NCBI GenBank assembly: GCA_017645785.1
Contig: JAGCNW010000030.1
Span: 277,045 to 341,044 of the forward strand
Direction: 5' to 3'
From: Treponema sp.
GTDB lineage: Bacteria > Spirochaetota > Spirochaetia > Treponematales > Treponemataceae
DNA: 64,000 nucleotides
Part shown: piece after piece, positions 51,165 through 61,222 of the stretch
Layout of the letters: each line of letters starts with the position of its first letter
Numbering within the stretch: the first letter of the stretch is position 1
Position numbers and translations under genes: made by a program
Notes under the pieces: generated by a model
Seen by the model: only the letters and a program-made list of their open reading frames with translations
What the model was told of the DNA's origin: nothing
The model's database searches: none

Positions 51165-52571
51165 CTATTTTCGCGCGCCCTTCAAGCGCAAAATGATTTC
51201 GTCCGAGCGCTGAATGAATTGGTTGGCTTCTTGCGAGCCTTCCTGCGCCAAAAGGCCGATCTCTTGCAAAACAGTTTCTCCGTCCATAATGACAAGGCTT
51301 CCGTAAGCTTTTCCAAATTTGATTCTTCCAAACAAATATTTTGGCGCCTTTATCTGGACGGTAATTTTGGCGCCCTTGGGAACGCAGAGGCCGCCCTTGT
51401 CGCTTGCAAGCAGGCGGACAAAAGTTTTTTGCGAGCCGTAAAGGGGGACGATATACTCTGTATTGGAAAAGGCGGCCGCGTCGTAGCTTTGGAAATTCTT
51501 GTGGGCCCATTCCTGCAATTTTGTTCCGTCCTTAAAGCGGTTTGCGTCGCCTTCTGCGCGGCTATTTCCGCTCCCCCGCATGGTCACCGAGATAAAGCGC
51601 TGGCCGCCGCGCTTTGTCGTAAGCGCCAAATTGTAGCCGCTTTCGTCGATGTAGCCGGTCTTGATTCCGTCGCAGCCTGGCAAGACCCCGACCAGCTTGT
51701 TTGTGTTTTCAAATTCAAAGGGAGTCCAAATTTCGTCCGGAATTCCGTTTGAGAAATTTTGCGGTTCTCGTCCCCTTTGCTCTGGCGGAAGATTTTTTTC
51801 TTTTGGATAGACAAAAGTTTTCATAGAATGAAACTTTTCGAGGGCGTCAGGAAAGCGCTTTATGTAGAGGCGGCAAAAGCTTGCCATCTCGCGGGGAGTG
51901 GTCAAGTTCTTTTCCGAATAACCCGAAGGCTCGGCGATGACCGTTTTTTGCAAGCCGATTCCTTTTACCAAATCGTTCGCGTCCCTTAAAAAGTCGTCCA
52001 TCGTTCCAAAGAGCGCGCTGGCAATTGCCGCCGCCGCGTCGTTCCCGCTTGCCACGCTAAGGCCTGTCAAGAGTTCCTCCAGCGTGACAATTTGGCCCTT
52101 TCCCAAAAACATCAAGGAGCTTCGCGGTGGAGCGTTTGAGGCCCAAGCTTCCGGCCCCAAGGGAATTGTTGCCCCAAGATCCGCCTTTCCTTGGCGGACC
52201 TTTTCCAAGGCGCATTCAATCAAAAAGAGTTTTGTCATCGAAGCCGGCGGAATCACTTGGTCGGCGTTCTTTTCGTAAAGGATAAAGCCTGTGGCCGCGT
52301 CAAGCAAAATGGCGGACTCTGCGTTAAGGTCAAAGTCGGCCGCTGGCGCCTTGTAGGGCAGGGGCCTCAAAATTGCCCGTCTTTCGGGAATGGCGGCGTC
52401 AAGTTTTGCGTAAAAGAGGCTTTCTTCCTCAGGGCTTAGGGGCGGAAGGCTTTTTACGGACCTGTCAATCGCCTGGTTCCTTGTAAACAAGAAGAAAATA
52501 AAGCTGATGGCTAGAAAAAGCGGCAAAAAGGCCGCCGCGTTGGAAATTTGCCTTTTTTTTGCGGAACTCAT
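51165..52571 (-). CDS. Serine D-Ala-D-Ala carboxypeptidase (PBP5/DacA type)
   Basis: 468 residues. An N-terminal membrane anchor (about 14-30) rather than a cleaved signal. The penicillin-binding catalytic set is complete: PASMTKL (SxxK), ASGND (SxN) and CDGIKTGYID (KTG). A C-terminal beta-rich PBP5_C-like domain (about 370-468) follows. It trims the terminal D-Ala of peptidoglycan stem peptides in the periplasm. ATG 52571 is preferred; ATG 52589 is in frame and also lacks a ribosome site. It is convergent with the RluA-type gene. Confidence 0.88.
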   Translation of the reverse strand: MSSAKKRQISNAAAFLPLFLAISFIFFLFTRNQAIDRSVKSLPPLSPEEESLFYAKLDAAIPERRAILRPLPYKAPAADFDLNAESAILLDAATGFILYEKNADQVIPPASMTKLFLIECALEKVRQGKADLGATIPLGPEAWASNAPPRSSLMFLGKGQIVTLEELLTGLSVASGNDAAAAIASALFGTMDDFLRDANDLVKGIGLQKTVIAEPSGYSEKNLTTPREMASFCRLYIKRFPDALEKFHSMKTFVYPKEKNLPPEQRGREPQNFSNGIPDEIWTPFEFENTNKLVGVLPGCDGIKTGYIDESGYNLALTTKRGGQRFISVTMRGSGNSRAEGDANRFKDGTKLQEWAHKNFQSYDAAAFSNTEYIVPLYGSQKTFVRLLASDKGGLCVPKGAKITVQIKAPKYLFGRIKFGKAYGSLVIMDGETVLQEIGLLAQEGSQEANQFIQRSDEIILRLKGARK

Positions 52572-52640
52572 ATATCCAAATACTAGCATATTTCGTCTTT
52601 TTGCGCTAGAATAGCGTAATTCAATCTAAAGGAGTTGTAT

Positions 52641-53957
52641 ATGGCAGAAAGCAATTCAAGCGTCCTTATGCCTGGCGACAAGCCGCCTTTGGCAAAATGG
52701 ATTCCTTTGAGTTTTCAGCACGTATTCGCGATGTTCGGCGCCACAATTTTGGTTCCGATTCTAACTGGTTTGAGCACTTCGACCGCCTTGTTTACGGCCG
52801 GAACTGGAACGCTCCTGTACATCTTGATTACAGGCGCCAAGGTTCCGGCTTTTTTAGGCTCTTCGTTCGCTTTTATTCCGGCCCTTATCGCCATCGGCAA
52901 GGAATACGGCGTTCCGTACGCTATGGGCGGAGCGATTTTCGCCGGCGTCTTCTACGCGATTGTCGCGCTTATCGTTCGCTTTGCGGGCAAGAAATGGATT
53001 GACGTCGCCCTTCCGCCGGTAGTAATCGGTTCGGTAATCATCGTAATCGGAATGTCGCTCGCTCCTACAGCCGTAAGCGAAGCCTTTTACTTGAACAACG
53101 AGTACTCTTTGGTTGCCCTAAGCATCGCCGCCGTGACTCTCGCAATCTCGGTTTTCGCCACAATCTTCCTCAAAGGCTTTTTCAACACCCTTTCGATTTT
53201 GATCGGCCTTATCGGCGGCTACTTGTTCACCTTGATAATGGGCTGCTTTTTCCCTGCCTATCATTTGATTGACTTTGCTTCGGTTCAAGAGGCCAAGTGG
53301 TTCGCGCTTCCGTTCTTGCAGTACGATGCCGCCGGCCAGGCCTTTTGGCAGGCTCCCAAGTTCAACCTTGTAGCGATCCTTACTTTTGTAATCGTTTCAA
53401 TCTCAACAATTTGCGAGCACATGGGCGACACGCTCACAACCAGCAAAGTTGTCGGAACTGACTTTTACAAAGACCCCGGACTTCACCGCACCTTGCTCGG
53501 AGACGGCGTCGCCACCGCTTGGGCCGCTCTTTGGGGAGGCCCGCCGAACACAACTTACGGCGAGAACATCGGCGTTATGGCCATCACAAAGGTTTACTCA
53601 GTTTGGGTAATCGGAGGAGCGGCCGTCATCGCGGTAATCCTTTCGTTCTGCCAAAAGTTTGGAGCGGTAATCCAGACAATTCCGACTCCGGTTTTGGGCG
53701 GAATCTGCACCTTGCTCTACGGCCTTATCGCTTCCAGCGGACTTAGAACTTTGGTCGACGCCGGCGTTGACTACCAGGAAAAGCGCAACCTTACGATTTC
53801 TTCCGTCATTATGGTAATTGGAATCGGCGGCGGCGTCTTGCAGTTTATGGTCGGAAGCTTCAAGTTCTCCCTTGGCGGAGTCGCTTTGGCCACTGTAGTC
53901 GGCATTTTGCTCAACTTGATCATTCCCAAAAACAAGTCAGGCGAAATTCAAGCGTAA
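52641..53957 (+). CDS. uraA: Uracil permease, NCS2 family
   Basis: 438 residues and 14 predicted membrane helices. NCS2 landmarks: PLSFQHVFAMFGATILVPIL at the N-terminus, CEHMGDTLTTSKVVG (substrate-binding Glu) and PPNTTYGENIGVMAITKVYS. These fit UraA (uracil/H+ symport) better than xanthine permeases. ATG 52641 is chosen, with AAAGGAG 6 bases before; a TTG 6 bases earlier lies within the spacer. Its 3' end overlaps the convergent RND gene by 10 bases. Confidence 0.92.
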   Translation: MAESNSSVLMPGDKPPLAKWIPLSFQHVFAMFGATILVPILTGLSTSTALFTAGTGTLLYILITGAKVPAFLGSSFAFIPALIAIGKEYGVPYAMGGAIFAGVFYAIVALIVRFAGKKWIDVALPPVVIGSVIIVIGMSLAPTAVSEAFYLNNEYSLVALSIAAVTLAISVFATIFLKGFFNTLSILIGLIGGYLFTLIMGCFFPAYHLIDFASVQEAKWFALPFLQYDAAGQAFWQAPKFNLVAILTFVIVSISTICEHMGDTLTTSKVVGTDFYKDPGLHRTLLGDGVATAWAALWGGPPNTTYGENIGVMAITKVYSVWVIGGAAVIAVILSFCQKFGAVIQTIPTPVLGGICTLLYGLIASSGLRTLVDAGVDYQEKRNLTISSVIMVIGIGGGVLQFMVGSFKFSLGGVALATVVGILLNLIIPKNKSGEIQA

Positions 53958-56824
53958 AAACTGTCATTGCCCGGCTTGACCGGGCAATCTTTTCGTCCGA
54001 CAGCGCCCTGACATTTTGTCGGGGCGTTTTTTTTGCGCCTTTCAATTTTAGCCTGAGCGTCGAGCGCGGCGGGAAAATACACAAGGCCTGCGAAAACTGA
54101 CGCAAGAGTTCCAAAAAACATAAAGAAGGCCAAGTCGGACGCAAAGCCTCCGCCTCCGCAAATCATCACGGGAACGGAAGCAACCAGCGTGGTGGCGGAC
54201 GACGACAAGACGCTTTTTGAAAGGCTTTTGGCCGCTCTAAATGGATTTTTGTCTCCGCGATTTTTATATTCGCTCAAAATGTACAAGGCGTTGTTCACGC
54301 ATAAGCCCGAAATAAAAACCATTCCGACCGCGTCGCCCAAAGTGAGCGGACAAAAAGCGAGAGAGCGCAATAGCAAGGGGGCCAAAAGCGAAAGGGGAAT
54401 TGTCGCAAGGATGCAAAGCGCTTGCCAAATCTTTTGGCACTGGGCGCAAACCAAAAAGAATATCGCCGCCGCTCCAAGCAAAAAGGATGCGAAAATTTTC
54501 GCGTAGTTTTCGTCCATCGACTCGTATTCCTTTGGCCAAGAAAAATAATAGCCTTCCGGCAAGTTGAGTTTTTTGAGGGAGCTTTTTGCGCGCTCAAAGG
54601 CTTTTCCGGAATTTTTTGTTTGGACTTCAAGGGTAAAATACGCGGCCCTTTTAAAGTCCTCCCTAAAGATTTTCGAAGGCCTTTTCGCTTTTTCAAAGCC
54701 GCAAAGGGCGGAGACTGGAATCTTTTTTACGACAAGGCTTTTCACGCCCTCAATCGACGCGGCCGCTTCGAAGGCCATCGATTCGTTCCCCAAGCGGATG
54801 TCCTTTTGACGACCGCCGGCCCACAGCTTTGCGACGACAGGGCCAAAGACGTTCCAGCGCAAAAAATGGGCCAAGTCTTGAACGCTAAGGCCGTTTTGCC
54901 TCAAAAAATCCTTGTTTGGCTTTGCCAAAAAAACAGTCTCGTCTTCCTTAAAGTTCAGGACGACTTGGCCCTTGTTCTTCGCTACAAAGTCATCCTCTTG
55001 CAAAATCCCGGCCGCATCCTGCGCGATTTTTTTGCAAAGGGCGGAATCGTCTCCTAGGACTGCGATTTGCATTTTTTGGACAATCTTTCTTTTGGGCGGC
55101 TCAAGGGGAACGTACAAGGAGGCGGCGAGGCCTTTTCCTTCTTCGCGCAAGAGCTCGCAAACCTTGTCCTTGCGCCTTGGGCTGTCCAAAACGATTTGCA
55201 ATTCGGCGCGGCCCCTCTTGGCCTCGCTTTGAACGAATTTTATTCCTTTGATCTTTTGGATTCTTTCCAAAAACGGACCGAGGCTTTTGTCCACAAGGTC
55301 AAAGCGCTTTTCGGGGTTGAACTCGACTTGCGCGAAAATCACCGTTTCCGAATCCGCCGACTTAAGGTTTTTGGGGATAAAAAAGAATAAAAGCGCCGGC
55401 AAAATGTATAAAATTTTAGACAAGTTAAGAATCTTTTTATTTGTCTTGTCTGAAAGAATATACAAGTTAAGAAAATTTTTATGTCCGAAACTTTCTTTTG
55501 GATCTGTTTTTTGGTTGAAAACAAATGGCGGCAAAAACACCAAGGCCATCGCGCTTGAAAGTCCTATGGATAAGACGCAAGCCTGGCCAAGAGACTTTAT
55601 GCCGGGAACAATCGCGTTTAGGGACAAAAGCGGAGCGATGGCCGCAATTGTGGTAAGGCTGGGAATGAGCAAGGCGGCGGAAGAGCTTTTGCAGTCGTCA
55701 AGAACGTATAGGGCCGCGTCGCACATAAGGCCCAACGAAATCGTAAGGCCGCTTATGGTCGCGGAGTCCAAGGGAATTCCCAGCGCCGAAAAGGCGGCGG
55801 CTGTAAAAAGGGTGTCCAAGGCGGTAAAGGCTAGGGCGGTCATTGTCTTTCTTGCAGACCTAAAGACAAGCCAAACAGCCGCCGCCAAGGCCGCGAGGGT
55901 TTCAAAAAAGGCCGCTAGAATCTTTTTTAGAGCCTTTTCTTGTTCCATTCCGTTGTCGTAGACGATTTTCCAGCCCTCGCGGCTTTTTAGCGCTTTTCTA
56001 AAGAGCGCGCGGGCCTTTTTCGAAACGGCGAGGTTGTGGTTTTCTTCCGAGCTTTTTAGGCTCAACAAGAGGCATTCTTTTCCGTTCACGCGGACTAGGC
56101 TTTCTTTTTTTTGAAACGCTTCCGCAACCTGGCATGATTTTTGAACCTGTGGATTTGCCTTTATGTCTTCAAAAGTTTCAAACTGGGATTTGTAGGCGGT
56201 TTTTTGCTTGCATGCGGCCCGCGCTTGGCCTTCTTGGACATAGTTTGCCAAGTTCCAAGGAAAAAGCTTTGATTGGTCAATCAACTTGTCGTCAAACGAA
56301 AGGTGAATTTCCTTGCTTTCGCCTCCCGACAAAAGCGCCTGGCTTACCCCGTGGATTCCCTTCAGCTCTTGCAAAAGCCCGGCCGAAATTTCTTCGTGCG
56401 AAAAAAGGTCTTTGTCAAAGGCCGCGCAAAAAACGTATTTTGACTCTTGGGCCAAGGCGTAGATTCTTGGATTTTGCGCGTCTTGGGGAAGGCTTCTTTT
56501 CAACTCGTCCGCAGCGGCCGAAACAGCGGCGTAAGAGGGCCTTTCGCTTTTTTCAAAGACAAGGCTTGCGACGCATTTGGAGCGTTCGCAGACGCAGGAG
56601 GCGGAGACAAGACCCGGCAGCCTTGAAATTTTTTCCTCAAAAGGCATCGCGACAAGTTTTTCGATTTTTTCCGCGTCCATTCCGAACCATTCGAATTCCA
56701 CCGCGTAGTTTTCGCATTCGCTTGGAGGCGCCTTGGACAAGCGGAGATTTTTTAGCGAGTAGACAGACAAAAAGGCTAGGCAAAGCAGCGCGAAGCCCGC
56801 CTTTGTTTTGCTTTTAAAAATCAT
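53948..56824 (-). CDS. RND-family efflux transporter, second pump subunit
   Basis: 958 residues, 12 predicted helices and two large periplasmic loops as in AcrB, but shorter than the usual 1030. In helix 4 the usual Asp-Asp pair reads GLMCDAALYVLDD, keeping one Asp. ATG 56824 has GGAG 8 bases upstream and overlaps the first RND gene stop (ATGA); TTG 56836 would be an earlier alternative. The last 16 or so residues (GRKDCPVKPGNDSFYA) are read out of a palindromic element, so the natural C-terminus has been replaced or extended. Probably forms a mixed pump with its neighbour. Confidence 0.87.
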   Translation of the reverse strand: MIFKSKTKAGFALLCLAFLSVYSLKNLRLSKAPPSECENYAVEFEWFGMDAEKIEKLVAMPFEEKISRLPGLVSASCVCERSKCVASLVFEKSERPSYAAVSAAADELKRSLPQDAQNPRIYALAQESKYVFCAAFDKDLFSHEEISAGLLQELKGIHGVSQALLSGGESKEIHLSFDDKLIDQSKLFPWNLANYVQEGQARAACKQKTAYKSQFETFEDIKANPQVQKSCQVAEAFQKKESLVRVNGKECLLLSLKSSEENHNLAVSKKARALFRKALKSREGWKIVYDNGMEQEKALKKILAAFFETLAALAAAVWLVFRSARKTMTALAFTALDTLFTAAAFSALGIPLDSATISGLTISLGLMCDAALYVLDDCKSSSAALLIPSLTTIAAIAPLLSLNAIVPGIKSLGQACVLSIGLSSAMALVFLPPFVFNQKTDPKESFGHKNFLNLYILSDKTNKKILNLSKILYILPALLFFFIPKNLKSADSETVIFAQVEFNPEKRFDLVDKSLGPFLERIQKIKGIKFVQSEAKRGRAELQIVLDSPRRKDKVCELLREEGKGLAASLYVPLEPPKRKIVQKMQIAVLGDDSALCKKIAQDAAGILQEDDFVAKNKGQVVLNFKEDETVFLAKPNKDFLRQNGLSVQDLAHFLRWNVFGPVVAKLWAGGRQKDIRLGNESMAFEAAASIEGVKSLVVKKIPVSALCGFEKAKRPSKIFREDFKRAAYFTLEVQTKNSGKAFERAKSSLKKLNLPEGYYFSWPKEYESMDENYAKIFASFLLGAAAIFFLVCAQCQKIWQALCILATIPLSLLAPLLLRSLAFCPLTLGDAVGMVFISGLCVNNALYILSEYKNRGDKNPFRAAKSLSKSVLSSSATTLVASVPVMICGGGGFASDLAFFMFFGTLASVFAGLVYFPAALDAQAKIERRKKNAPTKCQGAVGRKDCPVKPGNDSFYA
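53961..53993. repeat. Dispersed palindromic element, copy 5
   Basis: CTGTCATTGCCCGGC followed by GACCGGGCAATCTTTT, the same module as copies 1 and 4. It lies 3 bases after the uraA stop and inside the last codons of the RND gene on the other strand; on the plus strand the hairpin plus TTTT could end uraA transcripts. Confidence 0.82.
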
Positions 56825-59688
56825 TTTTTGCTCCAATATAAAATGTTTGGAACCATTATCAAGGCTGCCGCTGTCGAAAAAGCTAGGCCGCCTGCCACCG
56901 CCAATGACAAGGAGCTTTGTGGATTTGTTCCAAAGGGATCAAAGGCAAATGGCAAAAGGGACGCGATTGAGGTGGCGCTGGTAATAAAAACCGTTGACGT
57001 TTTTTTTCCGCCGCTTTCATGCAAGATGATTGTGTTGTTCACCGCCGTTCCAAACAAAAGCATAAAGGCGACTATCGTATTAATGTTCAGCGAAGATGCA
57101 AAGACAAAAAGGACAAGCGCGGCTCCAAAAAAACTTGGCGGAAGCGCCGTCAAATAATAAAGGGGCATGCGAAGCGATTCTGTTTGCGCTCCAAGGACGC
57201 AATACAAAAGCGCCAGAACAAGAAGGAGCAAAAAGACTCCGTTTGAAAACAGTGACTTTAGGCCTTCCGCCTGTATTGACACAAGGCGTTTTCTTGTCTC
57301 TTTGGGAGCGGAAGTTGCGGCGGCCGCTTTTATGATTTTCGCGTCTTTTCCGTCCCGCCTAAAAAGGGCGGCTTCTTCTTTTTCCGTTTTCCATTCGCCC
57401 AAGGCGCCAAGCTCAACGGGCGAAGATCCCAAAATAATTTTGAGACGTTCCAACTTGTCTTCTGAGTCGTATTCTTTTTCATTAAATTGAACGGTCATTG
57501 GAATTTCACGGCCGTTTTCAAAATAAGATGATGCGGCCGCTCCCTCAAAGGCTTTGCGCATGGATTCTGCCAGTTGGCTTGGAGTGACTTTGACTTTTTC
57601 CATAAGTTTTTTGTTGGCCTTGAAGGTTTTTTGCTCGGACATTTCGAAGGGAAAAAAGTTATTTCCAAAAATTTTTTCGCATTCGTTTAAAAGGCTTTCT
57701 TCGCCGTCGGCGGAAAACAAAAAATCATTTGACATTTCAAGCCGTTCGGAAATCAAGTCTTTGCTTTCTTGCAAGGAATGCTCAAGGCCAAAATTGTCAA
57801 GAATTTCTTTTACTGTTTTTTTGCATTTTTTGACATTGCGGGCGGTAATTTTTATAACCGCGCTTTCTTTTTTGTTTTCCGCGTTTGTAAAAAAATTTTG
57901 GTCTTCTTTTTCAAAGCCTCCTTGCGAGTAAACGCTTTGGATTCCTTTTATATCTTGGATTCGGCGGCAGAGAGCCTTTGTTTTGCTTTCGACAAGCTTT
58001 ATGTCCGTTCCTGTCGGAAAAAATATTTTTTCGCAAAAAGAATTTTCCCGCGTCTTGGGCTGGAACTCTTTTTTGATCGGAATCAAAATCAAAAAGGCGG
58101 CCAGCGTAAAAAAAAGCGCCGAGGCGGGGCAGAGGAGGCGTTTTTTGTTTGTTCTTTGCAAAATCCTTTGCCTATGCTTTTCAAGCCAAGAAAAATCCAT
58201 CGTTTCAGCCCTGGACAATTCCCCCTTAAGAAAGAGAACGCAAATGGCCGGAAGGACCCCGAACGAATACACAAGCGAAAAAGCAAGTCCTGACATAAGG
58301 CTTATCGCCAAATCCAAAAAGAGCTCTCCAATGATTCCGCCTATAAAACACAAGGGAATAAAAACTATGGCGCTTGTGAGCGTTGACGCTGTGTTTGACA
58401 GCCTCGCTTGCAAAAAGGCTTCTTCCAGATTTTTAGAAAAGTCCTTGTCTGCTTTCTTTCCGATCGCGCCTTCTAGGGCGACAATGCTGTTGTCCACAAT
58501 CATTCCCAAAGAAATCGTCATTCCCGAAATCGAAATTATGTTCAGGCTTCGTTTAAAGGCCAGCAAAACAAGGCTTGTGAACAAGAGGCTAAAGGGAATG
58601 ACCGCCGCGACGGCGAGGGAAATCTTTACAGACTTAAAGAATAGAAAGAGCAATAAAAGGGCTGCCGCCGTTCCAACAAGGGCGTTTGCCGCGAGGCTTT
58701 TTATTGTCCGCCGTATTTCCTTTGAGCTGTCGTTTTCTATGACAAACTCGTAATTTGGATTTTCATTTTTGATTTCGTAAAGCAGGGCACTTATTTTTTT
58801 TGAAAGCTTTAGCGGGCTTTTGCCTTTTTTACAAAATACCAAAAGGGCGGCGCAGCGTTCGCCTTGCCAATGGCAAAAAGAGTCAAAGTCTTTTTGCGCT
58901 TTTTTTACAAAGGCCAAATGCTTTAGCTTTAAGGGGCCTTCGTTTGTCTTCAAGTTTGTTTCCAAAATGTCGCCAAAATTTTTAAAGGAACCTTCTGTCT
59001 TGAGCAAAATGTCGTTCTCTCCGTCCTCAATGCTTCCGGCTGGGTAGTCAAAATTTGAAAGGCTCAAGTCTTGGGCGATTTGGCCCAGCGAAAGTCCGTA
59101 GTAGGACGAAAGGTTTGAGTCCACTACAATTTTTATTTCGGGCTCCGCAAGGCCAAAAGTTTTCGCTCCGCCGCTTTCTTCCAAGACCAAGACTCTTCGC
59201 TTCAATTCATATTTTACAAAGGCGCTCGCTTCGGCCATGTTTCCGTTTTTTGGAGCCACTAGAATTTTTATCGCCTTGTCGTCGCTTTCGGGCGCTTTTT
59301 GCGCCGAGGCTTTTGGGCAGTCTTGGGGCAAAAAGTCCGCCGCGGAGTCCAAAATCGCCTTTGTTTCCAGCAGGGCAAGGTCTGCGTCGACGTTCCACTT
59401 TAACTCAATCTTTATCGCGGCTTGTCCGTCCCTTGAAAGCGACTCGATTTTTTTTACGCCCTTTAAGCTGGCAAGATTTTCTTCAAGGGGAATTGTGACC
59501 AAGCGGCGGACTTCTTTTGCCCGGGCGCCTTGGTAATTTACGGTGACGATTATGACTCTTTCTTTCGCTTCTGGAAGAAGGTCCACGTTCAGCATAAAGG
59601 GGGCGACCGCGCCCAAGAGAATGGCAAGGCAAAAATACATTAGCGCCGAAACCGGCCGCTTTATCGAAAAATCAATTAGTTTTTTCAT
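56821..59688 (-). CDS. RND-family efflux transporter, first pump subunit
   Basis: 955 residues, AcrB-like. The N-terminus MKKLIDFSIKRPVSALMYF is typical. Helix 4 has MTISLGMIVDNSIVALEG (Asp-Asn where AcrB has Asp-Asp). C-terminal helices include NINTIVAFMLLFGTAVNNTIIL. It starts 1 base after the lipoprotein stop and overlaps the second RND gene by 4 bases. It exports hydrophobic compounds or lipids from the inner membrane or periplasm; the substrate is unknown. Confidence 0.9.
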   Translation of the reverse strand: MKKLIDFSIKRPVSALMYFCLAILLGAVAPFMLNVDLLPEAKERVIIVTVNYQGARAKEVRRLVTIPLEENLASLKGVKKIESLSRDGQAAIKIELKWNVDADLALLETKAILDSAADFLPQDCPKASAQKAPESDDKAIKILVAPKNGNMAEASAFVKYELKRRVLVLEESGGAKTFGLAEPEIKIVVDSNLSSYYGLSLGQIAQDLSLSNFDYPAGSIEDGENDILLKTEGSFKNFGDILETNLKTNEGPLKLKHLAFVKKAQKDFDSFCHWQGERCAALLVFCKKGKSPLKLSKKISALLYEIKNENPNYEFVIENDSSKEIRRTIKSLAANALVGTAAALLLLFLFFKSVKISLAVAAVIPFSLLFTSLVLLAFKRSLNIISISGMTISLGMIVDNSIVALEGAIGKKADKDFSKNLEEAFLQARLSNTASTLTSAIVFIPLCFIGGIIGELFLDLAISLMSGLAFSLVYSFGVLPAICVLFLKGELSRAETMDFSWLEKHRQRILQRTNKKRLLCPASALFFTLAAFLILIPIKKEFQPKTRENSFCEKIFFPTGTDIKLVESKTKALCRRIQDIKGIQSVYSQGGFEKEDQNFFTNAENKKESAVIKITARNVKKCKKTVKEILDNFGLEHSLQESKDLISERLEMSNDFLFSADGEESLLNECEKIFGNNFFPFEMSEQKTFKANKKLMEKVKVTPSQLAESMRKAFEGAAASSYFENGREIPMTVQFNEKEYDSEDKLERLKIILGSSPVELGALGEWKTEKEEAALFRRDGKDAKIIKAAAATSAPKETRKRLVSIQAEGLKSLFSNGVFLLLLVLALLYCVLGAQTESLRMPLYYLTALPPSFFGAALVLFVFASSLNINTIVAFMLLFGTAVNNTIILHESGGKKTSTVFITSATSIASLLPFAFDPFGTNPQSSLSLAVAGGLAFSTAAALIMVPNILYWSKK

Positions 59689-59689
59689 A

Positions 59690-61222
59690 TTAGATTTTGT
59701 TGCAGGTTAGGCGAACGCTTTCCTCCGTAAAGTTTTTCATGTCGTCGCAAATCTTTTCGTTGGCGACAAATTCAATCAAGCCCGCGGCGGGCTTTGCGGA
59801 TATTTCTGAATTCTTAAAAAGCCCGTCATATTTAATGACGCCCGCTTTTTTATGTCCGCTTGCGATTTGATTTAGGATTTCCTTGACGCTTGCGTCTTCA
59901 AAAACATTTTGGAAGCGGGCAAATTCTTCTTCCCCAAAAGATTCGAGCGAATTCGCGCTTATCGAGCCCGCCGAAAATGCGGTCACAGAGATTCCCTCGT
60001 AAGCCGAAACTTTGTCTATTCCCTTGGCAAAAGCGCTTGTTGAAAACACAAAGAAAATTGGCAGCTCGGAATAATCGACGCAAGGATACTTGTCCACAGG
60101 AAATTCAATTGTCTTAAAATTATTTTTACCGCACAAACAATGTGTCTTTCCGTCAACAACAAGCGCTACGCACTCCAATTTTGGCGGCTCGTCCTTTGGC
60201 GAATTGTTTTTCATTAAAATTTTTCTTTTTGGAACGGAAAAGCCGCTTTTGTCCTTTATATCATTTTTTATTGACAAGTAAAATTCTGAGTTCCACTTTG
60301 GCTTTTCCTTAAAGATGATTTTTGCCCGTTGGCAAGTATTTTGGTTTTCTTCAAGGTCCGCTTCGACATTAAAAGAAAGGGGCGGCCATATTTCTATTCC
60401 TTGCTCCACGCTTTCCGCTAAGACCTTTTTGTCAAATAAAATTTCCATGGCGGAAGTAAAATCAGCGTTTTCATATAAGTCGAAAATTTCTTTTATTTCG
60501 CTTTGGCCGCTTTCCTTTGCGTAGATTTTGTAGGAAGGATTTTTTGACTCTGGCTTGTTTGTCCACGACCAAAGGAAGTCGTTGAGCATTGTGTTGTTGT
60601 GGCTGTCCCGCAAATTTTTTGCGATTTTTATCGAATGCAAACGTCTTTCCATAAGGCTTTCCTTAAACTTTACCGTCGCTGTCATTTGGTCGTCCGACCA
60701 AACGACAAAATAATCCGCCGCTGGTTCAATCGAAAAGTTTTCCAAAAAAGATTCTTTGTTCATTTGCTTGTTAAATCGTATTTTTAGAGCCAGAGTGTTG
60801 CCGTCTGTGTCCTCTTCGGCCTTTATTTGGATCGTTTGGGGCGGCGACAAATCATTTTTTGTAAAGAAGGTCTTTTTGTAGTCTCTTTGCAATGTGTTTC
60901 CGTCATTGTCTTGCGTTCCTGAGTAAACCGTTATTGTGTAGCAATGGTTTTCCGCAATCTCGTCTTTTGGGCTGAACAGCAAAGCGTTTCCAAAAAACGA
61001 AAGCTCTCCCTCGACTTGTCTTTCGTCTTCGGAAAACAAAAAATTATTCATTGCGCTTGTTGGATTTACAGGGGCCGAAAACACCACAAGCGCTTTTCCG
61101 CCTTGCAAACACGCCTCCTCAACTTTAAATTCTGGAAAAAAATTGTCGGAACAAGACTGGCAGATTAATGACATTCCCAAAAGCGCGGCCGCTAATTTTT
61201 TTCCATGCTTATGCAGTAGCAT
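59690..61222 (-). CDS. SbsA-Ig-like lipoprotein (second of pair) in RND operon
   Basis: 510 residues. Lipobox ICQSC (Cys24). At least three Ig-like units of the SbsA/Big_5 kind, with recurring VVFSAPVNPTSAMNNF, LLFSPKDEIAENHCYTITV and IRFNKQMNKESFLENF patterns. The last third (about 380-510) is different and rich in Lys. ATG 61222 follows AAGGAGGA; it lies 31 bases inside the end of the upstream lipoprotein. It is probably an outer-membrane or periplasmic face component tied to the pump. Confidence 0.8.
   Translation of the reverse strand: MLLHKHGKKLAAALLGMSLICQSCSDNFFPEFKVEEACLQGGKALVVFSAPVNPTSAMNNFLFSEDERQVEGELSFFGNALLFSPKDEIAENHCYTITVYSGTQDNDGNTLQRDYKKTFFTKNDLSPPQTIQIKAEEDTDGNTLALKIRFNKQMNKESFLENFSIEPAADYFVVWSDDQMTATVKFKESLMERRLHSIKIAKNLRDSHNNTMLNDFLWSWTNKPESKNPSYKIYAKESGQSEIKEIFDLYENADFTSAMEILFDKKVLAESVEQGIEIWPPLSFNVEADLEENQNTCQRAKIIFKEKPKWNSEFYLSIKNDIKDKSGFSVPKRKILMKNNSPKDEPPKLECVALVVDGKTHCLCGKNNFKTIEFPVDKYPCVDYSELPIFFVFSTSAFAKGIDKVSAYEGISVTAFSAGSISANSLESFGEEEFARFQNVFEDASVKEILNQIASGHKKAGVIKYDGLFKNSEISAKPAAGLIEFVANEKICDDMKNFTEESVRLTCNKI

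Noticed and set aside
57769..58753. Plus-strand frames of 174 and 256 codons within the RND gene
   Set aside because: They are antisense shadows of a conserved transporter and have no family resemblance.
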